From contig JBNGIO010006223.1 in the NCBI GenBank assembly GCA_049999805.1, positions 263,356-327,355 of the forward strand: DNA of 64,000 nucleotides, in the 5' to 3' direction. The position numbers and the translations under genes are program-made. Below the pieces are notes generated by a model that did not search any database, was not told the origin of the DNA, and worked only from the letters and a program-made list of their open reading frames with translations. Shown here piece by piece: positions 32,901 to 44,924 of this stretch. The first letter of the stretch is position 1. Each line of letters opens with the position of its first letter. Origin of the DNA: Folioceros fuciformis (lineage: Eukaryota; Anthocerotophyta; Anthocerotopsida; Anthocerotales).

Positions 32901-33630
32901 GCTGATTGGATCACCTCCAGGTTATGTTGGTTACACGGAAGGAGGGCAGCTTACGGAAGCGGTTCGCAGACGCCCATACACAGTCGTGCTCTTTGATGAG
33001 ATAGAAAAGGCTCACCCAGACGTCTTCAATATGATGTTGCAGATCTTAGAGGATGGAAGATTAACCGACAGCAAGGGCCGTACTGTCGACTTTAAAAATA
33101 CCCTGTTGATAATGACTTCGAATGTCGGAAGTAGTGTGATTGAGAAGGGTGGTGGTGGAATTGGGTTCCAGCTGGATTATGGGGAGAAGGATAGCAGCTA
33201 TAACAGGATCAAAAGTCTGGTGAATGAGGAACTGAAGCAGTATTTCAGGCCAGAGTTCCTGAATCGTCTGGATGAGATCATTGTGTTCCGCCAACTGACC
33301 AAGATTGAAGTCAAGGAAATTGCGGATATTATGCTGAAAGAGGTGTTTGAGCGGTTGAAAAAGAAGGAAATTGATTTGCAGGTGACTGAAAGGTTTAGAG
33401 ACAGGGTTGTGGACGAAGGTTACAGTCCGAGTTATGGAGCTCGGCCCCTGCGTAGGGCAATCATGAGGCTTTTGGAGGACAGTATGGCAGAGAGAATGTT
33501 GGCAGGGGAGATCAAGGAGGGGGACTCCGCAATTATTGATGTTGATGCCGAAGGTGGTGTCATCGTGCTGAATGGGACCACCGGAACATCCTCAAGTACG
33601 TCCATCGAGGCTCCAGCTGGTATTGCATGA
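29922..33630 (+). CDS. CLPC: plastid Hsp100 chaperone ClpC (Clp protease ATPase / import motor), 9 exons
   Basis: A stromal AAA+ unfoldase that feeds the Clp protease and assists protein import. Exons: 29922–30615, 30704–30819, 30907–31032, 31124–31309, 31387–31602, 31714–31931, 32017–32092, 32276–32365, 32443–33630 (969 aa; the land-plant protein is usually about 920–950). The first 130 residues form a Ser/Ala-rich transit region. Two Clp-N repeats follow ([17 protein letters not shown] and [17 protein letters not shown]). Walker A1 is GEPGVGKT (about 344–351) with B motif [12 protein letters not shown]. The middle domain with a UVR-like segment comes next, then Walker A2 GPTGVGKS (about 687–694) with B motif [12 protein letters not shown]. 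Intron 2 has to use a GC donor (GCAATT at 30820), because the family sequence [12 protein letters not shown] fixes both sides. Other introns are GT–AG. Exon 9 alone carries the whole second ATPase domain. Confidence 0.96.
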
Positions 33631-34549
33631 GTTAACTGATAGGGAATCTATGTGTTCTTGTGCAGAGGGTTTGGCCAGCTTTGTAAAACAGGTTGCTGTA
33701 GTGGTACTTTCCTAGGGGGGCCTGCTGCGTTTGTGATAAGTCAAATCATGGCTACCTGTAGTTTGACGTGATAAAGCAAAGGTAGGGTGTTATCATCCGC
33801 TTGTTGAGTAGGATGGCTTCTGGGATTGTTTTGCCTAACTAGGTAGCGGCAAGGAGCTGTCAAATCATTGCAGCATGATCCTTGTGTGGTTTATGATTGT
33901 AGATCTGCGGATGGTCAGACTGTAGACACGGAGACCGTTTGTGGCCTCGATTGTATTGGTACCAATTTTGGTATCCTTGGACAGAAAGACTGTCGTATCT
34001 CCTAGCAGGTTATTTGATATATACTGATCCCATGCAGAGGGGCCATTTTCTTGTCTCATTTGCACTGCGTTAACATATTGCTCCCGTACAGAGAAGAGAC
34101 TGCACTTTTGCGTCGCACGCCTCATCAAGAATAAAGAACAGATATACAAATGAGATGGAATACTTATCTCCCTTAAGTGATTCCGAAGAATCGGAAGAAG
34201 ACGAATAATTTGGAGAGGGTCGAAAGTAAAACTAGTTCGAGACAGTTCCTTCGGGAAGCGCCAGGCCGAAAGTCAATGAAAAGAGGAATTTTCCTCAGAA
34301 AGGGCAGGGCCGGAAGAAAAGTAATAATGGTTAGAAAAAAGGAGTCTCTCTGAATTTGAAAAGGATGGGTCAAAANNNNNNNNNNNNNNNNNNNNNNNNN
34401 NNNNNNNNNNNNNNNNNNNNNNNNNNNNNNNNNNNNNNNNNNNNNNNNNNNNNNNNNNNNNNNNNNNNNNNNNNNAGAAAAAAGGAGTCTCTCTGAATTT
34501 GAAAAGGATGGGTCAAAATAAAACTGATTTGGGTCGAATCTTTCCAAGT
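33631..34549. other. 3' flank of CLPC, then spacer with an assembly gap
   Basis: About 500 bases of ordinary 3' flank follow the CLPC stop. From about 34190 the sequence turns purine-rich. A 42-base segment (AGAAAAAAGGAGTCTC onward) precedes the 100-N gap and recurs directly after it. No gene is seen. Confidence 0.45.
34376..34475. other. assembly gap, 100 N
   Basis: Exactly 100 N with the same purine-rich 42 bases on each side. Confidence 0.99.
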
Positions 34550-36178
34550 CCAAAAGAAAATGGTCGAATCTTTTCAAGGCCAAAAGAAAACTAACAAGAG
34601 GCATCTCTCTAGAAAGGGCTGGGCTGAAAGAAAACTATCAAGAGGGATCTCCTCTGAAAAAGGCCGGGCTCAAAGAAAACTATCAAGAGGCATATCCCCG
34701 AAAAAGGTCGGGCTTAAAAAAAATTGTCCAGAGGGATCTCCTTGGAAAAGGTCAAGCTCAAAGAAAACTATCCAAAGGGATCTCCTCCAAAGGGGCAATC
34801 CAAAGGGATCTCCTCCAAAGGGGCATGGCCCAAAGAAAACTATTAAGAGGATTACTATGAAAAAGGCCAGGCTGAAAAAAAAAACTAATAAGAGGGGTCT
34901 CCATGGTGAAAGCTGGGCTGAAGACAAGACCTAAAGAGCTTCAAAGAAAAAAACTGGAGAGGGTTGAAAAAAAATAATCAAAAAAGGATAATACATGAAG
35001 GGATGAGACTCTTAAAGGGTTGAAAAAAGAGACCCATAGAGGGTTGAAAGAACATAATCAAAAGGGGATAAGACATGAGGAGATGAGACTCTTAGAGGGT
35101 TGAAAAAAAATAAACAAGAGGAATACGATTTCAAGGGAGGGGATTCTTAGAGGGGTGAAATAAAATAAACAAGAGGATAAGACCGGAGGGGACGGAGACT
35201 CGGAGAGGGTTCAAAGAAAGTAAACAAGAGAGGATAAGACTCAAGGGGACAAGACCCAAGGAGTATTGAAAAAAAATAAACAAGAAGGGATACATTCTTG
35301 GAGAGGGTTAGGTTGAAAGAAACAAACAGGAGGGGGATGAGACCCAGAGAGGACTAGGCAAACAGAAAATTAACAAGATGGGACGAGACGTGGAAAGGGT
35401 TGCAAGAAAATAAACAACAAGGATGAGTTTTGAGGGACAAGACCTAAAGAGGCCTAGGTCGGAAAAAACAAACAAAAGGTGGACTAGACTTGGGGAGGGC
35501 TAGGGCCAAAGAAACAAATATGGGAGAGGAGACTTGAGTGGGCAAGACTCTACGAGGGCTGAGTCGGAAGAAACAAATAAGAGATGGGCAGGGCTGAAGG
35601 AAACAAATAAGAGGGGGATAAGACCCAAAGAGGGTTGGGCCAAAGAAACAAACATGAGGCGATGAGACCCAAAGAGAGTTGGGCCAAAGAAGCAAATAGG
35701 AGGGCAATGAGACCCAAAGAGGGCGGGCCAAAAGAAACAAACAAGAGGAAGATGAGACCTAGAGAGGGCCAAGTTAACAAAAAAATAATAGAAGGGTATG
35801 AGACCTGGAGAGGGTTGAAAGAAAATAAACAAGAGGGGATGAGACTCGGAGAGGGTTAAAAGAAAATGAACAAGAGGGATGAGACTCTAGGGGACACTAA
35901 TAGGAGGGCACGAGACCCAAAAGGTTTAAAGAAAACAAACATGAGGGGATGAGACTCCATGGGACAATACCTAGAGAGAGTTGGGTAGGAAGACACAAAC
36001 AAAAGGGGTACAACACCCGAAGGGGGTTGAGCAAAAAAAACAAAACAAGAGGGGACCACACCTAGAGAGGGTTGGGTTGAAAGAAACAAACAAGAGCAAG
36101 ATGAGAACAGAAGAGGGTTGGGCTAAAAGAAACAAACAAAAGAGGGATAGACTCGGAGAGGGTTGGGCCGCCACTAGA
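34550..36178. repeat. 1.6-kb purine-rich degenerate minisatellite
   Basis: Units of about 35–45 bases built from GAGAGGGTTG, AAAGAAA(AT)AAACAAGAGG and GGATGAGACTC recur about 40 times with many variants. The plus strand is almost all A and G, and the minus strand is correspondingly pyrimidine-rich. Open frames on both strands (for example 34560–34934 and 35500–35832) repeat with the array and are not genes. Confidence 0.88.
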
Positions 36179-37055
36179 GAAAAATGTTAAAGAGAAAATA
36201 ATGTTACTATTTTCTATGTTTCATAATAAAAATATAAATGACTTTTTTCCGAGTGGCTTTGCTTTACATCTACGATATAGAGTCTCCCTTCCCAAAAAGA
36301 AAAATAATATGTTTGTGAAGCAACCGCTATAGTGCTTTGAAAAATGGATTGTGATGCGCAATGTTGTGGGGGAGAGACTAGGTATATCACTCTAATATAT
36401 CGTACAAAAATACCCTCATATCCCTATGTAAGAGATACCAGGAAAAAAAGGGCTTAGCCTCATAGCTCTGGCATACTCCGACTGTACTCTTGCATGCAGG
36501 ATGGTTCGGGGGCACAGAAACTCCCCTAAAGCCCTTGTGCCCATCTGGTAAATTCATCGATCATAGGAGCGTGGTTGCTTCCATTCAGGAAGACTTCGCG
36601 CCATGCTTCATTCGCTATGACATTGTGGCACTTAGGGGAGCCAAAGGTGGTTGCTCGACGTGCCTGGATTGTCTTACCTTGCCACCAGAGGGGGAGTAGC
36701 CATGCTCTGTAAGGATGTGGAAGTTGTGAACCGTCTGTTGAAGGACTCAACACACTCGGCTAGTAGTGGGTACGTCTTGCAAGGGAGCATGTCGATACCA
36801 CACACTCGCGTGTCAAGCAATCCGGGTCAGATTTTGACGTTCGACTTCTGGTGACAGCGGACTCAGGAGGGTCGCCTGCGTCATGCACTCAAATTCCCTA
36901 CTCCACTAAGCATCCACTCAGAAGCTCTCTTCGTTTGAAACTCATATGGGATCAAATAACGTTAAGGAGTGCTGCGAGGACGGGCAAACCAGTGTCCTAA
37001 GAAAAGATAGACTCGACGGTCTGTGTGTTGTTCGCCATGACTTAACACATGACAG
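36179..37055. other. intergenic, no gene seen
   Basis: The first 250 bases are AT-rich. Frames at 36490–36860 on the plus strand are protein-like in composition but match no family I know. Confidence 0.4.
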
Positions 37056-37900
37056 TCAGGTCTCAAACTTGCCAGCTTCGGCTCTGAAGAAAATGCCAGC
37101 GAGAGGTGGCCCGAGGTTGTAAGTGTTGATGAGATCACGGGTACTGAAAAGTAGGCGACTTGGGGGGGCCTTTACGCTTATCTTATGCGAGCCCTGCGCG
37201 CCACGAAACACACGAACATAATTCACGTGAAACTTCAGAGCTCGGTACCTATGAACATTGGTACGTATGTATCCCTAGACCTAGGCTACCCTGCTAGGCA
37301 GTTATTAGTCTGACCTGGGTGAAGAGGAGAACGTAATAGCGGTGGACTCCCTCGGGTGGACTAGGCCCCACGTATGATACCACTTCGTCGCCCAGAAGGT
37401 GGATCTCTGTGTTCCGGTACGGGTCCAGAATGAAGCGGTGAAGCGGCAAGCAAATGCGGCATGCGCATCTACGCAGTAAGGACATAGAACTAGCCTGCGT
37501 ACATACCTTGGGATTTTTTGATGGAGCCGGGAATGTTGGTTACCAGCCAATGCAACACATTGGAACGCTCAGGGTTGGTGGCACTGGGAGCGTCCGGATC
37601 CACCATGATCACCGTGAAGAAATCTCCGTCCGCAATGGCGCTGCCCTTGAAGTTGACATGAGGCTTACTCTGTGTCGCGTTTAACCCGTAAATGCGGCCC
37701 ATTTTGAGCTGGTGTCCATGGAAGTAGACTTTCACCCTGGCGGAGGGAGCCCCGTACTTATCTAACCAGGGCGCCACCACCGTCTCCGACTCCACTTCCT
37801 GCACACGCAGATATTCAAACTTCGCTGCGCCCCCAGACTGACTGTAGAGTAGTAGACAGAGGACAGCCAGGAGGACACCGAGCAGCTTCCAGGAAGCCAT
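37056..37900 (-). CDS. PEBP-family protein with an N-terminal signal peptide, 3 exons
   Basis: Exons on the minus strand: 37900–37507, 37406–37315, 37193–37056 (207 aa), all GT–AG with agreeing phases. Phosphatidylethanolamine-binding fold landmarks: FFTVIMVDPDAPSATNP, SNVLHWLVTNIPGS, VVSYVGPSPPEGVHRYYVLL, and at the C-terminus LLFSTRDLINTYNLGPPLAG with IFF. The flowering regulators FT/TFL1/MFT share this fold but are cytosolic or nuclear. Here the chosen start gives MASWKLLGVLLAVLCLLLYS, a typical secretory signal or membrane anchor. The frame is open 18 codons further upstream (37954), but that would bury the signal peptide. The HWLVTNIPG motif and DPDAP loop, which shape the anion pocket, are intact. 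The substrate or partner is unknown. Confidence 0.87.
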
Positions 37901-38761
37901 GGCTGTCGGGAGCACACCTCCTGCTCTTGCTTTGGCGGACTGTCTCACGAGCATTCTTCAGCCTTCGTTCACTTATCCGACGACGCAAGTGACTAATATA
38001 CTGTCATTGCACAATTCACACCTGTCCGGTACACAATACTGCACCTAATATAGCAGTCAGAATAAGGAGGAGGAATTTTATTTTCCCTTAGGACGGATTT
38101 CCGCCCTGGGACTGAATGGATTTTAGTACAATTTTCAGCTTCCACATCATAGGATGGGGACAAAAAGTCCGTCTCAGGGAGCTAGAGGTTATCGAGCGGC
38201 GATACACATCGTCCTCAGCCTCACGATGGCCCAACAGCATCGTAGCCCCCCTAGCTTCAAACTCGACAGATCGGACCCGTGCCTCACCTGCAAGATGCGA
38301 TAAAATCAGATCAGAACAGAGCCGGGATATGACACTATGCGCAACCCATTTTGGGTATCGTGCATACCATTCTGGCAACCATGATGAAGTCTCTTCGGGT
38401 CCAGGTAAGTTCAAGCTCAAGGACGCGGGTACCTGCATACACTTGAGGACGTGCTTGCTTGCCTGTCGAACAAAGGTCAGCGAGGAAGTCCGCACATATG
38501 ATAATACCCAACCCCAACGATTCGGAACCCAAAAGCAGCACCAGGGCTCAGAGTCTATATCTATACCTCTGGTGCCGAAGCACTAGTGCCACACGTGCAA
38601 GACTTCAACGAGATAAATTTTGATCTGAATTCCTAACCAAAAACATTTTCCATCAGAAATTACCAAATCCATATACTAAGTACAGCAAAATGTGAGAAAT
38701 ATGCATACCGTAAGCCCTCAGCGACCACGACAGCGCAGCTTGGCAGATTGTCTCCTATGCA
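37901..38761. other. spacer between PEBP gene and the 3' end of INTS8
   Basis: Frames of 135–156 codons exist on both strands at 38088–38586, overlapping each other. Neither has a recognisable domain, and the region probably holds the INTS8 3' UTR and the PEBP promoter. Confidence 0.4.
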
Positions 38762-41700
38762 TCATCCGAGGAGCTCTTGGGAGAGCTGCTGCAGGAACCG
38801 CTGTTCCATTGAAGTTATGTGCGCCTTTCGTATCGCTTGTGGATTATGCACGTTCATCGCTGGATGTTGGAGATAACCAATAAGAGTGTTGACGCGTGCT
38901 TCATCCCCTGCCTTCTCATACATATGGACAAGAAGTTCAAGCAGTGGAACCTGCAAGGCAGAACCAAAACCCAGGCTCAGTTCGTGAATCTAACAGATCT
39001 GTCCCGGCACGTTCTTTAAAAACGCCAAGAAGGACGTTTTGAGTGCATACCTCCCAGATACATTGGAAATATGCCGCAGCATCCTTATCCAAAATAGGAA
39101 AATTATCTTGTAAGAAACGAAAAGCGGACTCATAGTCCGGTGGCGTGAGACATTGACACAGAATGGCAGCCTGCAGACCTGCTCCTATCGCCCTGCACGC
39201 ATTTATCATTCTTCTTATCTGTGTAGGCCAAAGAAGAACAATTTTTCAGTTTCTTGACAACACAGCATATACCAGCGACTGCCATGGTAGAACGTACCAC
39301 TTCCTGAGTAAAAATGTTGTCCGGCATGCAGGAACTGGAATCACAGTAGTGTGCGCTCCTGATGGCACCTGCCTGCCACAACTTTCCCACACAATCTGTT
39401 AACACGTCACAGAATCTGAACAACATTCCGTCGACCATCGGCAGTTGCTCAGTGTCCAAACAAGGTGAATCATTGGCACTCATATTACAGTGAGAGAAGA
39501 TGGATAGAACACCTGAAGGTAAAGCTGCAAAGCCTTCACATAGAATTCATCTTCATAAGCCAAATCAGCAAGACCTTGCAGCCAGCAATGTCCCCTCTCC
39601 TTACCTCCTTCCGGTTCTCCTGGCAAAGCCACAATGCCCTCTAACAAAACCCTGAACAAGTCCCTACCAAACTCAGGCGAGACCTTGGGCAGCACAGGTC
39701 GGTAAATCGCAGCAGCATGGGGTAAGGACCCAATAGGAGGAGGCAGCGAAGCTCCTCCTGTCACTGCCGCAAGGACCCCGTACCTGTCAACAGCTGGGGC
39801 CCACGGTGTCAAGCCTGCAGCATTGCATCTCCGAAGCCAACCTGCTGTCAAGCTAGCCAATCTCGTGAGCACTGCTGGATTTTGCACCCTTGATAGAAGG
39901 GGCACACCTTTTGCACCAGGATATACTGGCTTCAACATGGAATCCTCGCCTCCTTGGATTGAGCTACTAACCTCCACCCCGACAAGAAGACACAAAAAAT
40001 CTTCAAAACGTTGCCACAAAGTAGATCCAAATCTGCTTGCCTCCTCGTTAGACTGGTTCCTAGAAGCAGCTGCTTCACAGAGTGGCATCAAGTCGCCCAA
40101 AGCCGTGGCCACCCTCATTGTTTGTAGTTGCTTCCTGTAGCTAGCTAGCATGTCAGCATGGGCAAACACCATACTAGGATCCCCCTCTAGGGATACTGTT
40201 CGGACTTTGCTTTCTTGTCCCTCACCCTGAAACTTCTGAGGCCCTCGTTCTGGATGTGAAATCTCCTTATGCAGTATTGTACACCACTGACAAAACTCCC
40301 TTAAGTAAACCCAGAATTCCTTGTCTATAAGACTTAAAATGACGTACTCCACAAGGTGAGAACTAGAAAGAAAACAAGTTTTGAAACTTTTAGGAAGCCC
40401 TTCACAACGGTTGTCTGTTCCGACACTTTTTGATGGCATCAGCTTCTCCACTAACCATAGCATTACATCACTATCAAAATCACCGGGATCACAAACTTTT
40501 GCTAATTGATACAACCGCTTTGCTATCCCTACCTCCTTCATATTCTCTAAGGCATCAAACGCTCTCTGCCTCAAGATACCAGCCATGCTTGCTGTGAGAG
40601 TTTCTTGGTTTCCATCAGCTGAATCCCTACACATAGCACAAAGTTCTGTTTCACTACCTTCCTGAAACTGACATGAGCAAGTCATGCACTGTTTGCTGAA
40701 CACCTCATTTTCTGCATTCAAGCGTCCCTTGTTATCAACAGCTTGTGTACTTAAAAACATCTTGGCATCTGATACAATTGCTTCCACTTCTAAAAGAGAG
40801 TCAGCTTGAACTAGTGCGAACATAACTCGCCCCTTAAAGATATCTGGATCTAAATCTGAAGTCCCAAACCTCAACCTTTCTTGGCTTGACAATCCACCTG
40901 CATCATGCATCTTAGCACCCTGTGGACCAATTGCGGCGCTGTGTTCCCAGTTTTCCACAGAGGTGCTGTCTCCGCACAATCCAGCGAGACCGTCAGGTAA
41001 GGTGAAGCCAATGGAAGTTGCTAACGCCCAGCACCAGGGCTGATCAATAATACAACAAGCGTAGATAGCCAGCTCATCCATCCGCTGAGCCAGCAAGTTG
41101 CCCTCCAAAACTCCCTGTGACATTTCATCTACTCCATGCGTGAGAAACTGCTGTGCTAATCGACCTCCTTTGCTTGCACCCCTTCTCACACATCTAACAG
41201 TTCTTTTCGAAGGTTTTACTTCCAGCCGTCTTGCAGAGAACACAAGCTTGAGAAAGAACTCCATGCCAACCTCGCTATGTTCAAAGCGGTTGCTAACACG
41301 GAGGAATGACTCCACCGGAGCTCCTTCAAGAACACTGCGTACAATATTACAGCCTGCAAGTTGGCATTGTACGGAGGCTGGAAGGTTTGGATCCTTTTCG
41401 ACGGACAGCACGTAGCCCCAAGATAAAAATCCATTGGGAAGGTCCTCCACAAACGTTTGAACAATCTCCTTCCACGCTACTGACTGTAGGCTCTTGGCAG
41501 CACTAAAAGCATCTTTGGTCTCTGGCTGCAATATATTTTGACCCACCCGCTGACTTGTAGCATCTCTCGGATCAACTATATGAGCAACTTCAGTCCCCTC
41601 TGCTGCTGGACAGGGTACAGGGTGGTCACCCTGACTTTCCTGAGAACATCCAAGAACAGGGCAGCTCACTTCCAAGAAGTCTTCTGACACTTGCCCATCA

Positions 41701-44389
41701 ACTGCACTAGGTGGAGTTCCAGTTACATCTTCCATGTCCCCTGGGCCCTGAGTCTGACTCATCTGGTCTAGTAGCAGCAATTCCAATTTCCTCCTCTTAG
41801 GCACGGATGTCTCTGACTCCCTTTCATCAGCAGACCTTTTGGTTCTAAAGCCTAATTCCTTGGAAGGTTCAGTCACGGACAGAGGATTGTGCAGTCCTTG
41901 CTTCTCAGTCGAAAGTCCTCTCCCACTTTCCCTTGCAAGCCATCTACTCTGCTCACAGGCTATGACAGCCAATTGAGAAGGAGTTGGAGCCCCGAGTTCG
42001 GGTAGCGGGGAAGCTGTGATATTTATCGTGCTATCCTTGTCACCGTTTGGAGAGGTTGCTTTAGCCAGCAGCATTCTACAGGCTATTATAAAGCCGACCA
42101 ACCTATCCTCCTGGGCTCCTACCTGTCTTTGCTTGCTAAACCCAATTTGGACATCCGAAGACGATGCAAAAAGCTGTCCACACTTTGTAAAAATTTCATG
42201 AGCTCTTGCAATTCGCCCCCTCATGAAATGAGACTCAGCAACATCGAATAATGCTTTGCATTGGTAATCAATGCTGAAAAACTGCGACTTCTTCACAGGA
42301 CCTCCATTTTCAACATTTGGAGGCTCGTCAACACTATCCTCTTTCAAAGGCTGGATATCACAATGATTCTCATCTTCACAGAAAACTCGTTCCAAAAAAC
42401 GAACTGAAAAACTTTCCTCCTCTGTAATGGAATCACCCGTGGCTCTGGTAGACACAAGATCAACAACTCCTGGTCTTGGAGCCTTAAACATGTCTGCAAG
42501 ATCGTCAAATGATTGCAGATTTGCAGCATGCAGTGAGTTGTGGATACGCCACCTATGAAGATTGCACTCATGCACTGGCAATCTGGATTGGTCATGCTCC
42601 ATTAGTGCTCTCAATAAAAGATACTGATGTTGTTGGGAAGATATCAAGGACTCAATATCTGAAAGTGACAGGTTCGCAGCAACAGCTACTCTCGCTGATC
42701 TTTCACATAACAAGGCCATAGTTTTGACCACAGTTTTACTCGTCCCATTCACTGCAGTCTGGCCATCCTATAACAGAGAACCAACCATACGCAAAGTGTC
42801 AGGACAATGCAGGTCATGCAGATTCACGCAGTTCAGGGAAGTTTATTTGGTGAAATAATCTGGCATAGGGGTTGATAGCAGCCAGCAAGGTCACGACGTA
42901 AACTCATCCATTCTTTTGGACTCATACATGTACCTCATTCAACATTACCTCGATCCTCCCCATTGACCTACGAGTTGTCACAGATCATCAGCATTTAAAC
43001 CCGACGAAAATAGCAGCATGCAACAATAAGTCAAATTATATGTCAATGATTTTAGATGAAGATTCTGCACTCGACTCGTGCCTGCCAGACAAATGTGCAT
43101 GGCCTGGATGAGTCCCCAGCAGCGGGTTCAAAGTTCTTCCCTCCACACCTTGGGCAAACTGCCCAACATACAAGCCATGAAGTGAGAATATTGTTCTGAC
43201 GAAAATCCCAAACCCCTTTCTCAGTGAACGATAATCTCACAAAAAAGCATAACACTGGCAGATAACTGCCAGGATGATGCCGCAGTAATCTTGGAGGTAG
43301 GGGAATATCCTGGAGTGCGAAAGGTCGACTCCTCGTGGCTCTTCCTCCCCACAAGCCCTTCGGCTTCTCCTGGACATCAAAACTTACCTTAGACTCCCAT
43401 AGCGACTGACAGACACTCTGTAGCGAGAGATTCACAGAATCTAACACTGACTGCTCACAAAAGAGACACGTTATAACCTACCTGTGCCTTGACTGTCAGC
43501 TTGCCAACTGACAATCCTTTTGCTACCAGCAGGTGAACGAGAGGAGAGACATACGAGCAAAATCCTTCTGATAGTGCACGCAATTGTGCAGTGACTTATC
43601 CACACTCTTGTGGAAAAGCTTACAGACTTCGAAAACGAATTTCTGTTGACGAGGACCTTCAGAGCCACAAAGTCAGTTCGCCTGAAATTCGCTTAAAGAA
43701 ACAGGTCTGCGGGGGTGGAAGAAGATGAAAAGACACAGCGGCGGTCACTTTCGTTCTTGTCCTGAGGTTTCACTTCATTTTCCAACAATAGAGGCTGAGA
43801 CGGGAGGCATCAAGGCGACCGGGCACCGTCCCTACCAGCTAGCAAGGAGTTGCGGAGAGCAGAGAGAAGTCCGGAATTGGGGAGCAATGGAGACACAGCG
43901 GCAGCAGACTAGGATCCGGGAAACTCGCTGGCTAAAAGAGGAAAGGACCGACAGGGGCGGGGTTGAACGAGCAGCTATCAGCACAAGTTGAATGCAACGT
44001 AGAGAAGCAGCAATTTGAAGTAAACAGTGCCGGATCTGCAAGAGGAGGGGAAATGAGGAAGGGAAGGAAATGGCAATGAAGAATATAAATAACACACATA
44101 CCCCGTCCTTGGAGACCGAGGAGCCGCTGGCACTGGCAAGTGCCGCCTTGTGGTTGACCAGCACCTGGTCCAAGAACATGGTGATCAAATCGGCAGGAAG
44201 GGGCCCGTCCAGCGAGCCAGAAGCTAGGCCTGCCAAATGGTCCTCCAGCTTGTCGGGGAGGAGAACGAAATCTATCCATAACGACGCCAATGCGGCGTCT
44301 GTCGAGGGTCGAGCGCGGTCGCGATCCCTTTCGCGTTCGCCCATGCTGCCCAGCTTAGGCTCCGCTGCGGTGGATACGAGCAGCTTCAC
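38762..44389 (-). CDS. INTS8: Integrator complex subunit 8, 6 exons
   Basis: INTS8 belongs to the PP2A-recruiting module of Integrator, which cleaves nascent RNA and restrains RNA polymerase II. Exons on the minus strand: 44389–44102, 42767–39513, 39372–39298, 39218–39051, 38950–38762 (1324 aa; five coding exons are certain, and a further small exon within the 1.3-kb first intron is possible). The identity comes from both ends. The N-terminus has LWIDFVLLPDKLEDHLAG and PADLITMFLDQ, like the WFEF-containing start of animal INTS8. The C-terminus has YLQAGAIRSA, FTQEVIRRMINACRAIG, LQAAILCQCLTPPDYESAFR, AYFQCIWEV and EQRFLQQLSQELL. TPR-like helices lie around residues 270–320. A long disordered insert includes a basic PKRRK (about 419–423), a likely nuclear localisation signal. 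The protein is about 330 residues longer than the human one. Confidence 0.88.
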
Positions 44390-44476
44390 GTGTCTGAAAG
44401 ATCATCAGGCCCTAGCTTTCTGATTCCTTCACCGGACCGGCAAGGGAAAAGGGAAAGGGAATGATGTACAGTCCAC

Positions 44477-44529
44477 CCTCCCTAAATGTTACCTGTTGGG
44501 CGTAGGGCATTGGGTAACATTTAGGGAGG
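44477..44529. repeat. perfect 17-bp inverted repeat with 19-nt loop, upstream of INTS8
   Basis: Left arm 44477–44493 (CCTCCCTAAATGTTACC) is exactly complementary to right arm 44513–44529. The hairpin lies 88 bases upstream of the INTS8 start codon, in its 5' UTR or core promoter. It could be a foldback transposon footprint, a binding site or an RNA hairpin in the leader. Confidence 0.85.
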
Positions 44530-44908
44530 CGTAACAATTAGAGAATTCAAGTATTTATCAAAACTAAAATATTTAAATTTATTTAAAATATAGAAATTGT
44601 GAAATATAGTTTATATATATTTAATATAAAATATACAATTATTATACGTGATAATATTATAACTTTATAATAAATAAAATAAGAAATGAACTTCAAATTG
44701 GCCTCAAAAAATGGGTTATTTCTATTTGTTTTAAAAAAGATCTAACCTGATTTAAAACTTCTTTCACAATTTGTTGCAAATTCTTAATTGTACACCTCAT
44801 ACCATTTGGTTGTTGGTCAAACAACATGCGTATCTCCTTGAGCATTGACCTAAAATAGGCGTTTCTTGATAATATTTTATAGAAGAATTTTCAACATCGA
44901 TAACTTTA
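44530..44908. other. AT-rich spacer
   Basis: Strongly AT-rich sequence between the INTS8 upstream hairpin and the LINE insertion. No gene. Confidence 0.5.
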
Positions 44909-44924
44909 TTTTCCGGTGAAGGTT
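44909..44924. repeat. target-site duplication of the LINE, 3' side copy
   Basis: TTTTCCGGTGAAGGTT is identical to 47652–47667 and directly abuts the (TTTA)n tail of the minus-strand LINE. Confidence 0.9.

Noticed and set aside
34560-35832. Open frames on both strands in the purine-rich array (Lys/Gly-rich plus, Phe/Leu/Ser-rich minus)
   Set aside because: They follow the minisatellite period and carry no domain; the hydrophobic look of the minus frames comes from TTT/CTT codons.
39373-39512. INTS8 ending at 39480 with a short tail after exon 2
   Set aside because: A GT–AG intron of 140 nt joins YLQ to AGAIRSAHYC, as in the family, and three further exons match the INTS8 C-terminus.
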